Positions 50,790 to 59,225 of a stretch of 64,000 bases of DNA are shown here, piece after piece (the stretch's first letter is position 1; every line of letters starts with the position of its first letter). Under the pieces are notes generated by a model. The model was given only the letters and a program-made list of their open reading frames with translations, was not told the origin of the DNA and did not search any database. This stretch comes from Zipacnadum sp036504235 (GTDB lineage: Bacteria > Armatimonadota > Zipacnadia > Zipacnadales > Zipacnadaceae): assembly GCA_036504235.1 (NCBI GenBank), contig DASXVN010000027.1, positions 25,763 through 89,762 of the forward strand. Direction: 5' to 3'. The position numbers were made by a program, and so were the translations under genes.

Positions 50790-52100
50790 ATGGTTTGTGA
50801 GGAATACCGGGAACAATTCACTGATTTTCTGGAGGGGACGCTGCCCGAGCCGGCTTGGCGTGAGCTGGAGAGTCACCTCCAGCAGTGCGAAAGCTGCGCG
50901 GTGGACATCAAGTCCTTCCGGCGCACCGTGTCGGCGCTGCGCGGCTTGGAGCTAGTTGAGCCGCCGCGGGCTTTGCCGCGTCGGATCAGCGACCGTATCA
51001 AGCAGGAAGTGACTCCTCCGGTGGTGGTGACCCGGGCTGCTGCCGCTCACTCCGTCCCGCGACGCCGCTGGGCCTGGCAGCCGATAGGCGCTCTGGCCGC
51101 GGCTTGTCTGGTATTGGTAGTACTATCTGTATATCGAGTATACCACCAGCCGACCCCACTTCAAACGCAGGCGCCGGCCGTGAACATGTCAACGCCGGCG
51201 GCCGAGGTGTCCGAAACCCCGGTGCCGGCGACCGAGACGACTCCCGCTCCCGCGACGGAGCAGCCCGCGGCCACCACGGCCCCGGCTCCGTCGGCGGCCG
51301 CCGATGTACCCGCGGTGCAGCCCCGATCAGTGTGGCATCCTTCCACTTGGTTCAAGCCCCGTGCCGCTACCCCGGCGCGCCGACCCGCCGGTCGGGACGT
51401 GACGGTAGCGCAGGCGCCTCCGGCAGCCGATAGCATGAAGATGATGGAAGTCAGCCGCGGAGCAGAGGGGCTCGCGCTGCCGGCCGCCCGAGCTTTTGGC
51501 CCGGCGGGCGCGGCGGGGCCTGCCGGCGCCGCCGCGGTCGCGCCCAAGGCGATCAGCATGCAGGTGCGCGTGGATCCCCCGGCCACTCGCCGAGTCGGCG
51601 AATGGCAGACGGTGAAGATATCGATTTCCCCCAGCGCCGACGTCCCGCAGGTGAACGTGCGCGTGGTGGGAGAGAGTGGCCTGCAGGTGCGCGGCGAGGG
51701 GCAGGTTTACTCGGGCTCGCTGGTGGGACGCCGCCCCCAATGGGTGAGTACCGAGATTCGCGCTCAGGACACGGGAACTCACCGGCTCCGCGTGGTGTTA
51801 TCCTCAGAGACACCTGGGGCCAGCACGTCGGTGCCCGTCACCATGTCGGGCTGGCAAGAGGGCCAGGCCGCGGCGGGGTCTACCCGGCGCTGCTTCCGCT
51901 CGCAGTCGCTGGCGGAGGCCGCGCACGCCGTCGGTACGGACTGCGGTCTGTCCGTCGAGGTCGATCCGTCTCTGGCTGGTTCTCGTCTCACCGCCGACTT
52001 CAGCGAAGGAGTCAGCGGCGGGCGCGCTCTGCGCTTGCTGGCGCAGATGGCCGGCGGGCGGGTCGAAGTGAGCGACGGCACCTACCACCTCGTCAAGTAG
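50790..52100 (+). CDS. Membrane anti-sigma factor with zinc (ZAS) domain and C-terminal STN-like module
   Basis: The protein is 436 aa. ATG 50790 with GGAGG 9 bases upstream. The N-terminal zinc anti-sigma domain has C3, H29, C33 and C36 (Cys-x25-His-x3-Cys-x2-Cys), the ZAS pattern that holds ECF factors inactive. A membrane helix spans about 97-117. A Pro/Ala/Thr-rich periplasmic linker (120-250) leads to a beta-rich segment (SMQVRVDPPATRRVGEWQTV). The last 69 residues (CFRSQSLAEAAHAVGTDCGL ... VSDGTYHLVK) follow the STN/secretin-N pattern. The sensor output would be release of the sigma factor encoded upstream. Confidence 0.85.
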   Translation: MVCEEYREQFTDFLEGTLPEPAWRELESHLQQCESCAVDIKSFRRTVSALRGLELVEPPRALPRRISDRIKQEVTPPVVVTRAAAAHSVPRRRWAWQPIGALAAACLVLVVLSVYRVYHQPTPLQTQAPAVNMSTPAAEVSETPVPATETTPAPATEQPAATTAPAPSAAADVPAVQPRSVWHPSTWFKPRAATPARRPAGRDVTVAQAPPAADSMKMMEVSRGAEGLALPAARAFGPAGAAGPAGAAAVAPKAISMQVRVDPPATRRVGEWQTVKISISPSADVPQVNVRVVGESGLQVRGEGQVYSGSLVGRRPQWVSTEIRAQDTGTHRLRVVLSSETPGASTSVPVTMSGWQEGQAAAGSTRRCFRSQSLAEAAHAVGTDCGLSVEVDPSLAGSRLTADFSEGVSGGRALRLLAQMAGGRVEVSDGTYHLVK

Positions 52101-52130
52101 GCCCCGGGTAGTACCCTGGAGGGTTCGCCC

Positions 52131-52880
52131 ATGCGGCTGCTGAGGATTATCCCCGCGGTGATCTTGTGCTTGCTCGTGGCTGCGGCTAGCGCCGAGCCTC
52201 TCCGTCTTCTCACCATTCCTTGCGGCAATCTCAGTGACTATCACGGCCGGATGCTGGACCGCCGGGCCGCGGCTGCGCTCGCGACGACCGCGCCGGAGGC
52301 CTGGGCGCCGGTCGAGCAGGCGCAGGTACAGCGGGCGCTCGACGACTTGGCGCTGCCCTGGCCGCTGGGCACCAGCGAGGCCCAGCAGCTTTCCGCGCAT
52401 CTGCAGACGGCGATGGTCCTGACCGGCGTGGTCAAGCAGGTGCAGGTGCGGCCGGGAACGGCGCAGGTGACGATGACGGTGGAGATGATGGAGCCGCTGT
52501 CCGGGGAGTTGGTGGCGCGGGCTACCGGCACCGGCACGTATCAGTCCCGCGAGCCGATTCCCGTGGATGTGCGGGTGGAGCAGGCTCTGCAACTGGCCGC
52601 GCAGCGGGTGTGGGCCGGGCTGGCCGTCACTCCGCGCGAGGTGGGAACGGTGGTCGCGCCGGTGGCCGGTGACCGCCAGCCCCTCACGCTGAGCGGCGGG
52701 AAGGCGCCGGAGTTCCGCACACTGGTGCTGCTTCTGCCGCCGGCCGACGCGCCGGGACCGCCCCTCGCCGCGGCGACGGTGGAAAAGCCGGCCGCATCGG
52801 GTATAATGTTACTGGTTTTGGGAAGAAGAGCGGAATTGACGCCGGGCGCGCGCGCTTGGGCGATAGGACGTCTGCCATGA
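52131..52880 (+). CDS. Hypothetical secreted protein (CsgG/LpoB-like fold possible)
   Basis: The protein is 249 aa. ATG 52131. A signal peptide (MRLLRIIPAVILCLLVAAASA) is followed by LRLLTIPCGNLSDYHGRML, then APVEQAQVQRALDDLALPWP and a beta strand-rich part (MVLTGVVKQVQVRPGTAQVT, VEMMEPLSGELVARATGTGT). This order of strand, helix and a MxGxV strand resembles CsgG/LpoB/TolB-N-like nucleotide-free Rossmann-type lipoproteins, but there is no lipobox and the likeness is weak. The stop overlaps the start of the biotin ligase (ATGA), so the two genes are coupled. Function is unknown. Confidence 0.6.
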   Translation: MRLLRIIPAVILCLLVAAASAEPLRLLTIPCGNLSDYHGRMLDRRAAAALATTAPEAWAPVEQAQVQRALDDLALPWPLGTSEAQQLSAHLQTAMVLTGVVKQVQVRPGTAQVTMTVEMMEPLSGELVARATGTGTYQSREPIPVDVRVEQALQLAAQRVWAGLAVTPREVGTVVAPVAGDRQPLTLSGGKAPEFRTLVLLLPPADAPGPPLAAATVEKPAASGIMLLVLGRRAELTPGARAWAIGRLP

Positions 52881-53656
52881 AGAACCCCGACAAACTAGAT
52901 TTGGAGAAGGTACGCGCGGGGCTCAAGGCCGTCTACCTGGGCACCACCATCCGCGTCCACCAGGAGGTGGACTCGACGCAGGAGGAGATGCGCCGCCGCC
53001 TGTCGCGCCGCCGCGCGGGCGCCGTGATTGTGGCCGAGAGCCAGACGGCGGGGCGCGGTCGTCGCGGTCGTCCCTGGTTCGATCGGCCCGGACAGGACCT
53101 GCTCTTCTCGGTGCTGCTGCCGCCTCTGCCGCGGGTGACCGGGCTGCTCCCGGTGACGCTGGGGGCCTATCTTTCCGAGGCGCTGGAGGCGGAGAGCGGG
53201 GCGCGGGTGCTCGCGCAGTGGCCGAACGACCTGGTGGTCGGGCCGGCCAAGCTGGGCGGCATTTTGGTGGAGAAGGTCGGCGAGGTCTGCCTGGTGGGGA
53301 TCGGCCTCAACGTGAAAGGGCGCGCCGACGAGGTGGCGCAGCGGGCCGGTCGCGCCGTCACCACGCTGGAAGCCGAGGCCGGCCGCAAGCTGTCGCGGGA
53401 GACCGTGCTGGCCGGAGCGCTGAATGTGCTCGACCGGGCCTACGCGCAGCTTCTCTCCGACGATCGGGTGCCGCTGGTGCACAAACTGGAAGAACGCGAT
53501 GCGCTCCGGGGCAAGCTGGTCCAGGTTAGCGGGCCGCAAGGGGTCCTGGAGGGGCGGGCGGTCGGGCTTACGGCCGACGGCGCGCTGCTTGTGCGGACCG
53601 GAGCCGCCATCACTGAGGTAATAGCCGCCGATGAAGTCAAAGTACTGGATAGCTAG
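52877..53656 (+). CDS. birA: Biotin--[acetyl-CoA-carboxylase] ligase (monofunctional)
   Basis: The protein is 259 aa. It joins biotin to the biotin carboxyl carrier protein through biotinyl-AMP. ATG 52877 overlaps the upstream stop codon. Diagnostic motifs are the substrate strand VDSTQEEMRRRLSRRRAGAV, the GRGRRGRPW nucleotide loop, DLLFSVLLPP, the QWPNDLVV catalytic-Lys variant region (normally KWPND; here Gln replaces Lys in that position), GKLGGIL-like KLGGILVEKV and GIGLNVKG. A C-terminal SH3-like domain follows. No N-terminal DNA-binding helix-turn-helix is present, so it is not a repressor. The deacetylase gene overlaps its 3' end by 26 bp. Confidence 0.93.
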   Translation: MKNPDKLDLEKVRAGLKAVYLGTTIRVHQEVDSTQEEMRRRLSRRRAGAVIVAESQTAGRGRRGRPWFDRPGQDLLFSVLLPPLPRVTGLLPVTLGAYLSEALEAESGARVLAQWPNDLVVGPAKLGGILVEKVGEVCLVGIGLNVKGRADEVAQRAGRAVTTLEAEAGRKLSRETVLAGALNVLDRAYAQLLSDDRVPLVHKLEERDALRGKLVQVSGPQGVLEGRAVGLTADGALLVRTGAAITEVIAADEVKVLDS

Positions 53657-55496
53657 TCCCTGCCGTCTGGCGTTGTGGGTGCTCGCGCTCGGCCTGGCCG
53701 GAGGCCTGGCGGGCTCGGGCGCTCGCGCCGCGGAGGAGCCGCTGACCGTCGGCGTGGGCCTGCTGAGCACCGGGCAACTGGCCGCGGCCACCGCGGCTTT
53801 CACGCAAGCGCTGGCCGTCCGGCCGCGCTGTGCGGAGGCGCACGCGGGCTACGGTGCGGCGCTGCTTCGCCAGGGCCAGACCGACACGGCGCTGGTGGAG
53901 TTTGAGGCGGCGCTGGAGATCGACCCCACGCTGACGGCGGCCCACCTGGGACGGGCGGCGGCGCTGCTCGACCGGGGCCGGTCGCAAGAAGCGGCCTCCG
54001 AATACGCTTCCGTAGCGGCGGCCGGCGGACCCGAAGCTCCCGCGGCGGCTGCCGGGGAGGCCTGGGTGCTGTGCCTGCAGGGCAACTACGAGCAGGCGCG
54101 CGCGCTGTTGGAGACCGCGGCGTCGGCTGACTCGGCTCTGGGCGCGTACGTCCGGTCCGCCGCTGATTTCGCCCTCCGTCCCGACTCCGCTCCGTCGCCC
54201 CTGGGGACCGTCTCCAACCCGGCCAGTTGGGTTGGCCTGGGCTCCTGTTTGACCTCCCCCGGCGCGGCCTGGATGGCGCAGTCGCCGCTCGGGGTAATCG
54301 CGCTCCCGGCGCTGGCCGCCGCGGAGGAGCATCCGCCGGTGGTCCCCTTGCGCATGGCGGCGCCTGCTCCCGGTGCGGGGCTGCGCGGGTCGGTGTCGCT
54401 GGTCCTCGCGCCGCGCGCTCCGGCTGGTTCCGCCTATCTGGTGGCGACCATCGGCAGCCGTTTCGCCGGACTGAGCCAGGGGCCGAGCTTCGCGCAACCC
54501 CTGGACGCTACGACCTGGCCCACGGGCGATCAGCAACTCCAGGTACAGGCTTTTGACGCCCGCGGGCGGCTATTGGCTCGTGGTGCGGTGGCGGTCAACG
54601 TGCTGGCGGCGAACCTGACCCTGGCCGAGACGGCTACGCCCCCGGCCTCCTGGGCTCGGCGGGAACTCGCGCGGCTGCTCACGCCCGGCGTGCTGCCCGG
54701 CGTGGCGGCGCAGTTGCGCGGGGAGATCGCTTGGCGGCAGGACCGGCTGGTGGAGGCGCAGTCCAACCTGACGGAGGCCTTCCGCGCCGACCCCTACCTG
54801 CCCCGGGCGCGCGCGGAGTTGCTGACGGTCAGCCGCTCCCTGGGCCTGCCGGTGCTGGAGAATGCCCCCCGCGTGAGCCACGGTCCGACCGCCCAGCGCT
54901 GGGTGGCCCTGACCTTTGACGACGGCCCGCACCCCAAGCTGACGCCGTGGATTCTCGACCAGCTCGAGCGCGTTGGGGCGCACGCCACGTTCTTTCTGGT
55001 TGGCAAGCAGGTGGAGATGTACCCGGATTTGGCCCGGGAGATTGTGGCCCGCGGGCACGAGATCGCCTCGCACACCTACACCCACCAGGACCTGACCAGC
55101 CTCACGGAGCTCGAGGTGGAGCGCGAGCTCGCGGCCAGCCGCTCGGTCATGGCCGCCACCACCGGCGTGCAGGCGGTGTACTTTCGCCCGCCCGGCGGCA
55201 ATTACGACGGCGCGGTCGCCCGGGCGGCGGGACGCTGGGGCTTCACCCCGATCTTCTGGAGTTGCAACATCTGCGACTATTACCAGAACGTGCAGACGCA
55301 CGTGGTGACCGGGATGATGCGCAAGATCGAGCCGGGCGGGATTATCCTGCTGCACAACGGCGAGGACCTGACCGTCAAGGTGCTGCCCGACCTGCTGCGC
55401 GCGCTGCAGGCGGACGGCTACCGGATGGTTTCGGTCGGCGAGTTGCTGGGAACAAGGTCTCAGCCCGGTCCGGGGCGAACCTACCCGACGCAATGA
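53631..55496 (+). CDS. Secreted TPR and polysaccharide deacetylase (NodB) fusion
   Basis: The protein is 621 aa. ATG 53631 overlaps birA by 26 bp. A signal sequence (RLALWVLALGLAGGLAGSGA) precedes three TPR-like helix pairs (about 38-180), a middle beta domain (LRGSVSLVLAPRAPAGSAYL) and another helical repeat (QDRLVEAQSNLTEAFRADPY). The NodB homology domain at about 422-605 shows the metal and catalytic motifs TFDDGPHPK, HEIASHTYTH (two zinc His), FRPPGGNYDG and LHNG. Family enzymes remove N- or O-acetyl groups from chitin, peptidoglycan or exopolysaccharide. Here it probably modifies the envelope or matrix. Confidence 0.9.
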   Translation: MKSKYWIASPCRLALWVLALGLAGGLAGSGARAAEEPLTVGVGLLSTGQLAAATAAFTQALAVRPRCAEAHAGYGAALLRQGQTDTALVEFEAALEIDPTLTAAHLGRAAALLDRGRSQEAASEYASVAAAGGPEAPAAAAGEAWVLCLQGNYEQARALLETAASADSALGAYVRSAADFALRPDSAPSPLGTVSNPASWVGLGSCLTSPGAAWMAQSPLGVIALPALAAAEEHPPVVPLRMAAPAPGAGLRGSVSLVLAPRAPAGSAYLVATIGSRFAGLSQGPSFAQPLDATTWPTGDQQLQVQAFDARGRLLARGAVAVNVLAANLTLAETATPPASWARRELARLLTPGVLPGVAAQLRGEIAWRQDRLVEAQSNLTEAFRADPYLPRARAELLTVSRSLGLPVLENAPRVSHGPTAQRWVALTFDDGPHPKLTPWILDQLERVGAHATFFLVGKQVEMYPDLAREIVARGHEIASHTYTHQDLTSLTELEVERELAASRSVMAATTGVQAVYFRPPGGNYDGAVARAAGRWGFTPIFWSCNICDYYQNVQTHVVTGMMRKIEPGGIILLHNGEDLTVKVLPDLLRALQADGYRMVSVGELLGTRSQPGPGRTYPTQ

Positions 55497-57817
55497 ACCG
55501 TGCGCTACTCCTCACTCTTACCCTCCTGGGACTGACCGTCGGGCTCACCCCGGCGCCCGCGCAGACCCCATCCGCGCCGGTGGCGGCTTCCCGCTTTTTC
55601 CCCTCTTCCAGCCTGGACCTGAGCAGCCGGCTGACCGTTCCCGCCGGCGACAAGGGCTTCGTCTTCGCCGGCACCGACGGCCATTTCTACCTCCCGGACG
55701 GCACCCGGATGCGCTTCTGGGGCGTCAACATCGCCAAGGAGTCGCTCTTCCAGCCGCACGCGACCATTGACGAAGTGACCACGCTGTTCGCGCGCACCGG
55801 CATCAATCTGGTGCGTCTGCATCACGCGGACGACGTCAACGGGCTGTGCCCCCCCGGGCGCGCCGGCGCGGCGGAGCCGCTGGAGCCGGCGGCGCTGGAC
55901 AGCCTGGACTACTGGATTGCCGCCTGCAAGCAGCGCGGGATTTATGTCTACGTGGACCTGCTGGACTACCGGACCTTCTATGAGGCGGAGGGTGTGCCGA
56001 ACGGGCCGGCGCTGGGCCGGGCGGCCAAGCCGGTGGCCCTGTTCAACGAGCGGATTATCAAGCTGCAGATGGAGTTTGCCAACAACCTGCTCGCCAAGCA
56101 CGTGAATCCCTACACTGGCCTGCGCTGGAAGGATGACCCGGCGATCTGTCTGCTGGAGATCTGCGATGAGAACAGCGTGGTCGGCTCGGTGGGCAAGTGG
56201 GGCAAGATTCCCTCGCCATACCGCGAGGAGTTGATCCGGCGCTGGAATTTCTGGCTGAAGGAGCGCTACGACACCACCGCGGCGCTGGCCGCCGCCTGGA
56301 GTGCGGGCGGGAGGGGCGCGCTGGGGGCCACGGAGAAGATCGAGACGGGCACCGTGTCGCTGCCCGGCGTCTCCCCGGACCTGGCCGGCTACGAGGTGCG
56401 GGAGCCGGAGGTGCGGCGATTTGCCGCCGGCCTGGAGCGCGAGTACCTGCGCCAAATGGTCGCCTACCTGCGCTCCATCGGCGTGCGCGTGCCGATTACG
56501 GCGGTGACGGAGCCCGACTCGCCGGCCTCGCTGCTGGCCGCCGCGGACACGCTGGACTTCATCACCGGCAACTACTACTACGCTCACCCCATCCAGAAAA
56601 GCGACTACCCGCCGGGCGTCAAGGCGACCTTTGAGGTCTCCAATATGCTCAGTACGCCCGGCCCGGACACCGCCCCGCGGCGGCTGTGCGGCTCGCGGGT
56701 CAACGGCAAGCCGCTGGTCATCCGCGAGTGGTACCCGTGCTGGCCCAACCCCTACCGAGCGGCCGGGCTGGTCGAGGCGGCGGCGCTGGCGGCCAAGCAG
56801 GACCTCGACGCGATGATCCTGTTCGCCTTCTACACGCAGCCGGAGGCCGTCACCCTGAGCCCCTTTGACATCTCCCCCGACCCCTCGATGTGGGGGATGA
56901 TGGGCCTGGCCGGGGAGGTGTTCCGCGACCCAGCGCTGCGGGCGACCGGCCCGCGCGTGGCCGTCCTGTGGGACGAGCAGTCGGTCTATGCCGAGCCGCG
57001 CGGGGCGATGGCCAGTGAGGTTTTCGACGCGGCCCGCACCGCGGTGATGGAGAATTGGCTGCCGGACCACACCGGCGTGGAGGCCGATGCGTACGCGCTC
57101 ATCTCGCCCCGGGCGAAAGCGCTGTTGCCCCACGCGGCCAGCGCCGAGGCGCACGTGAGCGCGGACACGCTGGTGGAGCTGGGCGCGAAACTGGAGACGC
57201 TGCTGGGCCAGATGAAGCCCAAGCCGGGGCCGCTGGAGTGCGATACGGTGCTGGGGACGCTGGTGGTCAATGGGCAAAACGTGCAGGCGCTGGCCGGACG
57301 GCCGGTCCGGGAGTTGCGCAACGCCGACGGCAGCCTGCGTCTGAGTAGCGCTACGCCGCGCCTGGCCCTGGGCTGGGTGCCGCTGGATGATCGTCCCTGC
57401 GCCGACTCCCGCGCGTGGCTGGCGAAGATGGTCACCGGAGCCTGGAATACCGGCGAGCAGACCCGCTCGCACTACAACGGCAACGGCATGAACGTGGCGG
57501 CGCTGCTCAACTCGGGCAAGGCGCCGCTGACCACCGGGGGCAAGCCCTCCGACACGCCGACGGTCCTGACCGTGGGCGGCAAGCAGGTGCTGTCGCTGTG
57601 GCTGCGCGGCGGCGTCTGGGAGCTGCGCCAGGAAAAGGGCGTGCGGCGGCTGTGGTGCGACACGCCGGGGGTGGCCTTCAGTTTTCCGGATTACAGCACG
57701 GTGCCGCCGCAAGTCCGCACCGAACAGGGGCTGAGCCCGCTGGCCGGCCCTCCTTGGATTTATCCCGATCAGGCGCTGGGCGTGGAGATTCCCCTCCCGG
57801 CCGCCGAGGAGAAATAG
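55493..57817 (+). CDS. Secreted glycosidase-like protein (GH5-like TIM barrel)
   Basis: The protein is 774 aa. ATG 55493 overlaps the previous stop (ATGA), so it is coupled to the deacetylase gene. A signal peptide (MNRALLLTLTLLGLTVG) is followed by FYLPDGTRMRFWGVNIAKES, the entry strand of cellulase-type barrels. The acid/base is probably Glu226 in LLEICDENS (family N-E replaced by D-E) and the nucleophile Glu412 in PLVIREWY. Residues about 430-774 form a long C-terminal beta region with a conserved-looking FDISPDPSMWGMMGLAG. The exact substrate is unknown. With the upstream gene it suggests carbohydrate processing outside the cell. Confidence 0.78.
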   Translation: MNRALLLTLTLLGLTVGLTPAPAQTPSAPVAASRFFPSSSLDLSSRLTVPAGDKGFVFAGTDGHFYLPDGTRMRFWGVNIAKESLFQPHATIDEVTTLFARTGINLVRLHHADDVNGLCPPGRAGAAEPLEPAALDSLDYWIAACKQRGIYVYVDLLDYRTFYEAEGVPNGPALGRAAKPVALFNERIIKLQMEFANNLLAKHVNPYTGLRWKDDPAICLLEICDENSVVGSVGKWGKIPSPYREELIRRWNFWLKERYDTTAALAAAWSAGGRGALGATEKIETGTVSLPGVSPDLAGYEVREPEVRRFAAGLEREYLRQMVAYLRSIGVRVPITAVTEPDSPASLLAAADTLDFITGNYYYAHPIQKSDYPPGVKATFEVSNMLSTPGPDTAPRRLCGSRVNGKPLVIREWYPCWPNPYRAAGLVEAAALAAKQDLDAMILFAFYTQPEAVTLSPFDISPDPSMWGMMGLAGEVFRDPALRATGPRVAVLWDEQSVYAEPRGAMASEVFDAARTAVMENWLPDHTGVEADAYALISPRAKALLPHAASAEAHVSADTLVELGAKLETLLGQMKPKPGPLECDTVLGTLVVNGQNVQALAGRPVRELRNADGSLRLSSATPRLALGWVPLDDRPCADSRAWLAKMVTGAWNTGEQTRSHYNGNGMNVAALLNSGKAPLTTGGKPSDTPTVLTVGGKQVLSLWLRGGVWELRQEKGVRRLWCDTPGVAFSFPDYSTVPPQVRTEQGLSPLAGPPWIYPDQALGVEIPLPAAEEK

Positions 57818-57818
57818 G

Positions 57819-59225
57819 ATGAGCGAATTCGGACAACTGGACATATTCGACTGCGTCTCCCCGCTGGATTTCCGCTACTGGCTGCAGGACGACAAGCTGC
57901 GCCCGCGGCTGGAGCCCTTCGTCACCGAGCGCGCGCGCGTGCGCTCCGAGGCGCGGGTGGAAGCGGCGGCGGCGCGGGTGCTGGCCGAGATGGGCGTGTG
58001 CAGCGCGGCGGCCGCGGATGAGATCGAGCGGGCTGCCGAAGAGGTGACCCCGGAGGAAGTGGCTGCCGAGGAGGCGCGGATCAAGCATAACATTCGCGCG
58101 CTGGTCAACTCCCTGCGCGCGCGGGTCAGCCCCGAGGCGCGGCCCTTTGTGCACCTGTGCCTGACCAGCTTTGACGTGATTGATACCGCCACCGCCTGGC
58201 GCATGAAGAACGTGGCGACCGCGGCGGTCCTGCCGCAATTGCGGGAGCTGGTGGCGTCGCTCATCGTCCTGGCCCAGCGCGAGAAGGACACGGTCCAGAT
58301 CGGCCGCACCCACGGGCAGCACGCCGAGCCGATCACCTTCGGCTTCGCGGTCGCCGAGTACGTGGCGCGGCTGGGGAATCGCTGCCTGGCCGTGGAGCGC
58401 GCGGCGGCGGCGCTGCCGGGCAAGCTCAGCGGCGCGGTCGGCGCGTACAACGCGTCCTCGCTGTTCTTCCCGGATGCCCGCGAGTTCGAGCGCCGGGTGC
58501 TGGACAAGCTGGGGCTACCGGTGGCCGGGTACTCCACGCAGGTCGTCGAGCCCGAGCCGCTGACCGATTTCGTGCACGCGCTGGTCTCCGCGTTCGGCGT
58601 GCTGGCCAACTTGGGCGACGATATGCGCGCCCTGCAGCGCACCGAGATCGCCGAGGTGGGGGAGGTCTTTGAGGCCAATCAGGTCGGCTCCTCGACCATG
58701 CCCCACAAGCGCAATCCCTGGAATTTCGAGAACGTGAAGAGCATGTGGAAGGCCTTCATGCCGCGGATGATCACGGTCTACAGCGACCAGATTTCCGAGC
58801 ACCAGCGCGACCTGACCAACTCCGCCTCGCAGCGGTTCATCCCGGAACTGGTCGTCGCCCTGGTGGGCGCGACCCAGCGGATGGAGCGGATCATGGGGCG
58901 GCTGGTGGTGGACCGCGAGCACATGGAGCGCAACTTCAACCTGACCGCCGGGCTGATCGCCGCCGAGCCGGCGTACCTGCTGCTGGCGGCGGCCGGGCAC
59001 CCGGACGCGCACGAGGCGGTGCGCTGCCTGACCCTGGAAGTCGAGAAGTCGCGGCGGCCCTTCGTGGAAGTGCTGCGGGAGGCGACGGAGCTGCAGGGGT
59101 ATTTCGCCAATCTGACGCCCGCGCAGTGGGAGCTGCTCGCGGACCCGCGGGCCTACACCGGCCTGGCGGCGCGGCGCACCGAGGAAATCTGCGCGGAGTG
59201 GACGGAGAAGTTGGGGCTGGGCTAG
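57819..59225 (+). CDS. purB: Adenylosuccinate lyase
   Basis: The protein is 468 aa. It splits adenylosuccinate and SAICAR in purine synthesis. ATG 57819 follows the previous stop by 1 bp with GAGGAGAAATAGG upstream. The fumarase/aspartase-superfamily signature is SSTMPHKRNPWNFENVKS (about 290-307). RTHGQHAEPITFGFAV carries the catalytic His, TSFDVIDTATAW is the T-S-x-D-x-x-D loop, and the flexible signature serine is in the SSTM block. It is a soluble cytoplasmic tetramer by family. Its stop codon (TAG, 59223-59225) shares three bases with the stop of the convergent kinase gene. Confidence 0.94.
   Translation: MSEFGQLDIFDCVSPLDFRYWLQDDKLRPRLEPFVTERARVRSEARVEAAAARVLAEMGVCSAAAADEIERAAEEVTPEEVAAEEARIKHNIRALVNSLRARVSPEARPFVHLCLTSFDVIDTATAWRMKNVATAAVLPQLRELVASLIVLAQREKDTVQIGRTHGQHAEPITFGFAVAEYVARLGNRCLAVERAAAALPGKLSGAVGAYNASSLFFPDAREFERRVLDKLGLPVAGYSTQVVEPEPLTDFVHALVSAFGVLANLGDDMRALQRTEIAEVGEVFEANQVGSSTMPHKRNPWNFENVKSMWKAFMPRMITVYSDQISEHQRDLTNSASQRFIPELVVALVGATQRMERIMGRLVVDREHMERNFNLTAGLIAAEPAYLLLAAAGHPDAHEAVRCLTLEVEKSRRPFVEVLREATELQGYFANLTPAQWELLADPRAYTGLAARRTEEICAEWTEKLGLG

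Noticed and set aside
52802..52807. TATAAT as an internal promoter for birA
   Set aside because: The box is good but lies inside a gene and the best -35 (GTGGAA at 52779-52784) matches only three of six bases; gene overlap already explains birA translation.
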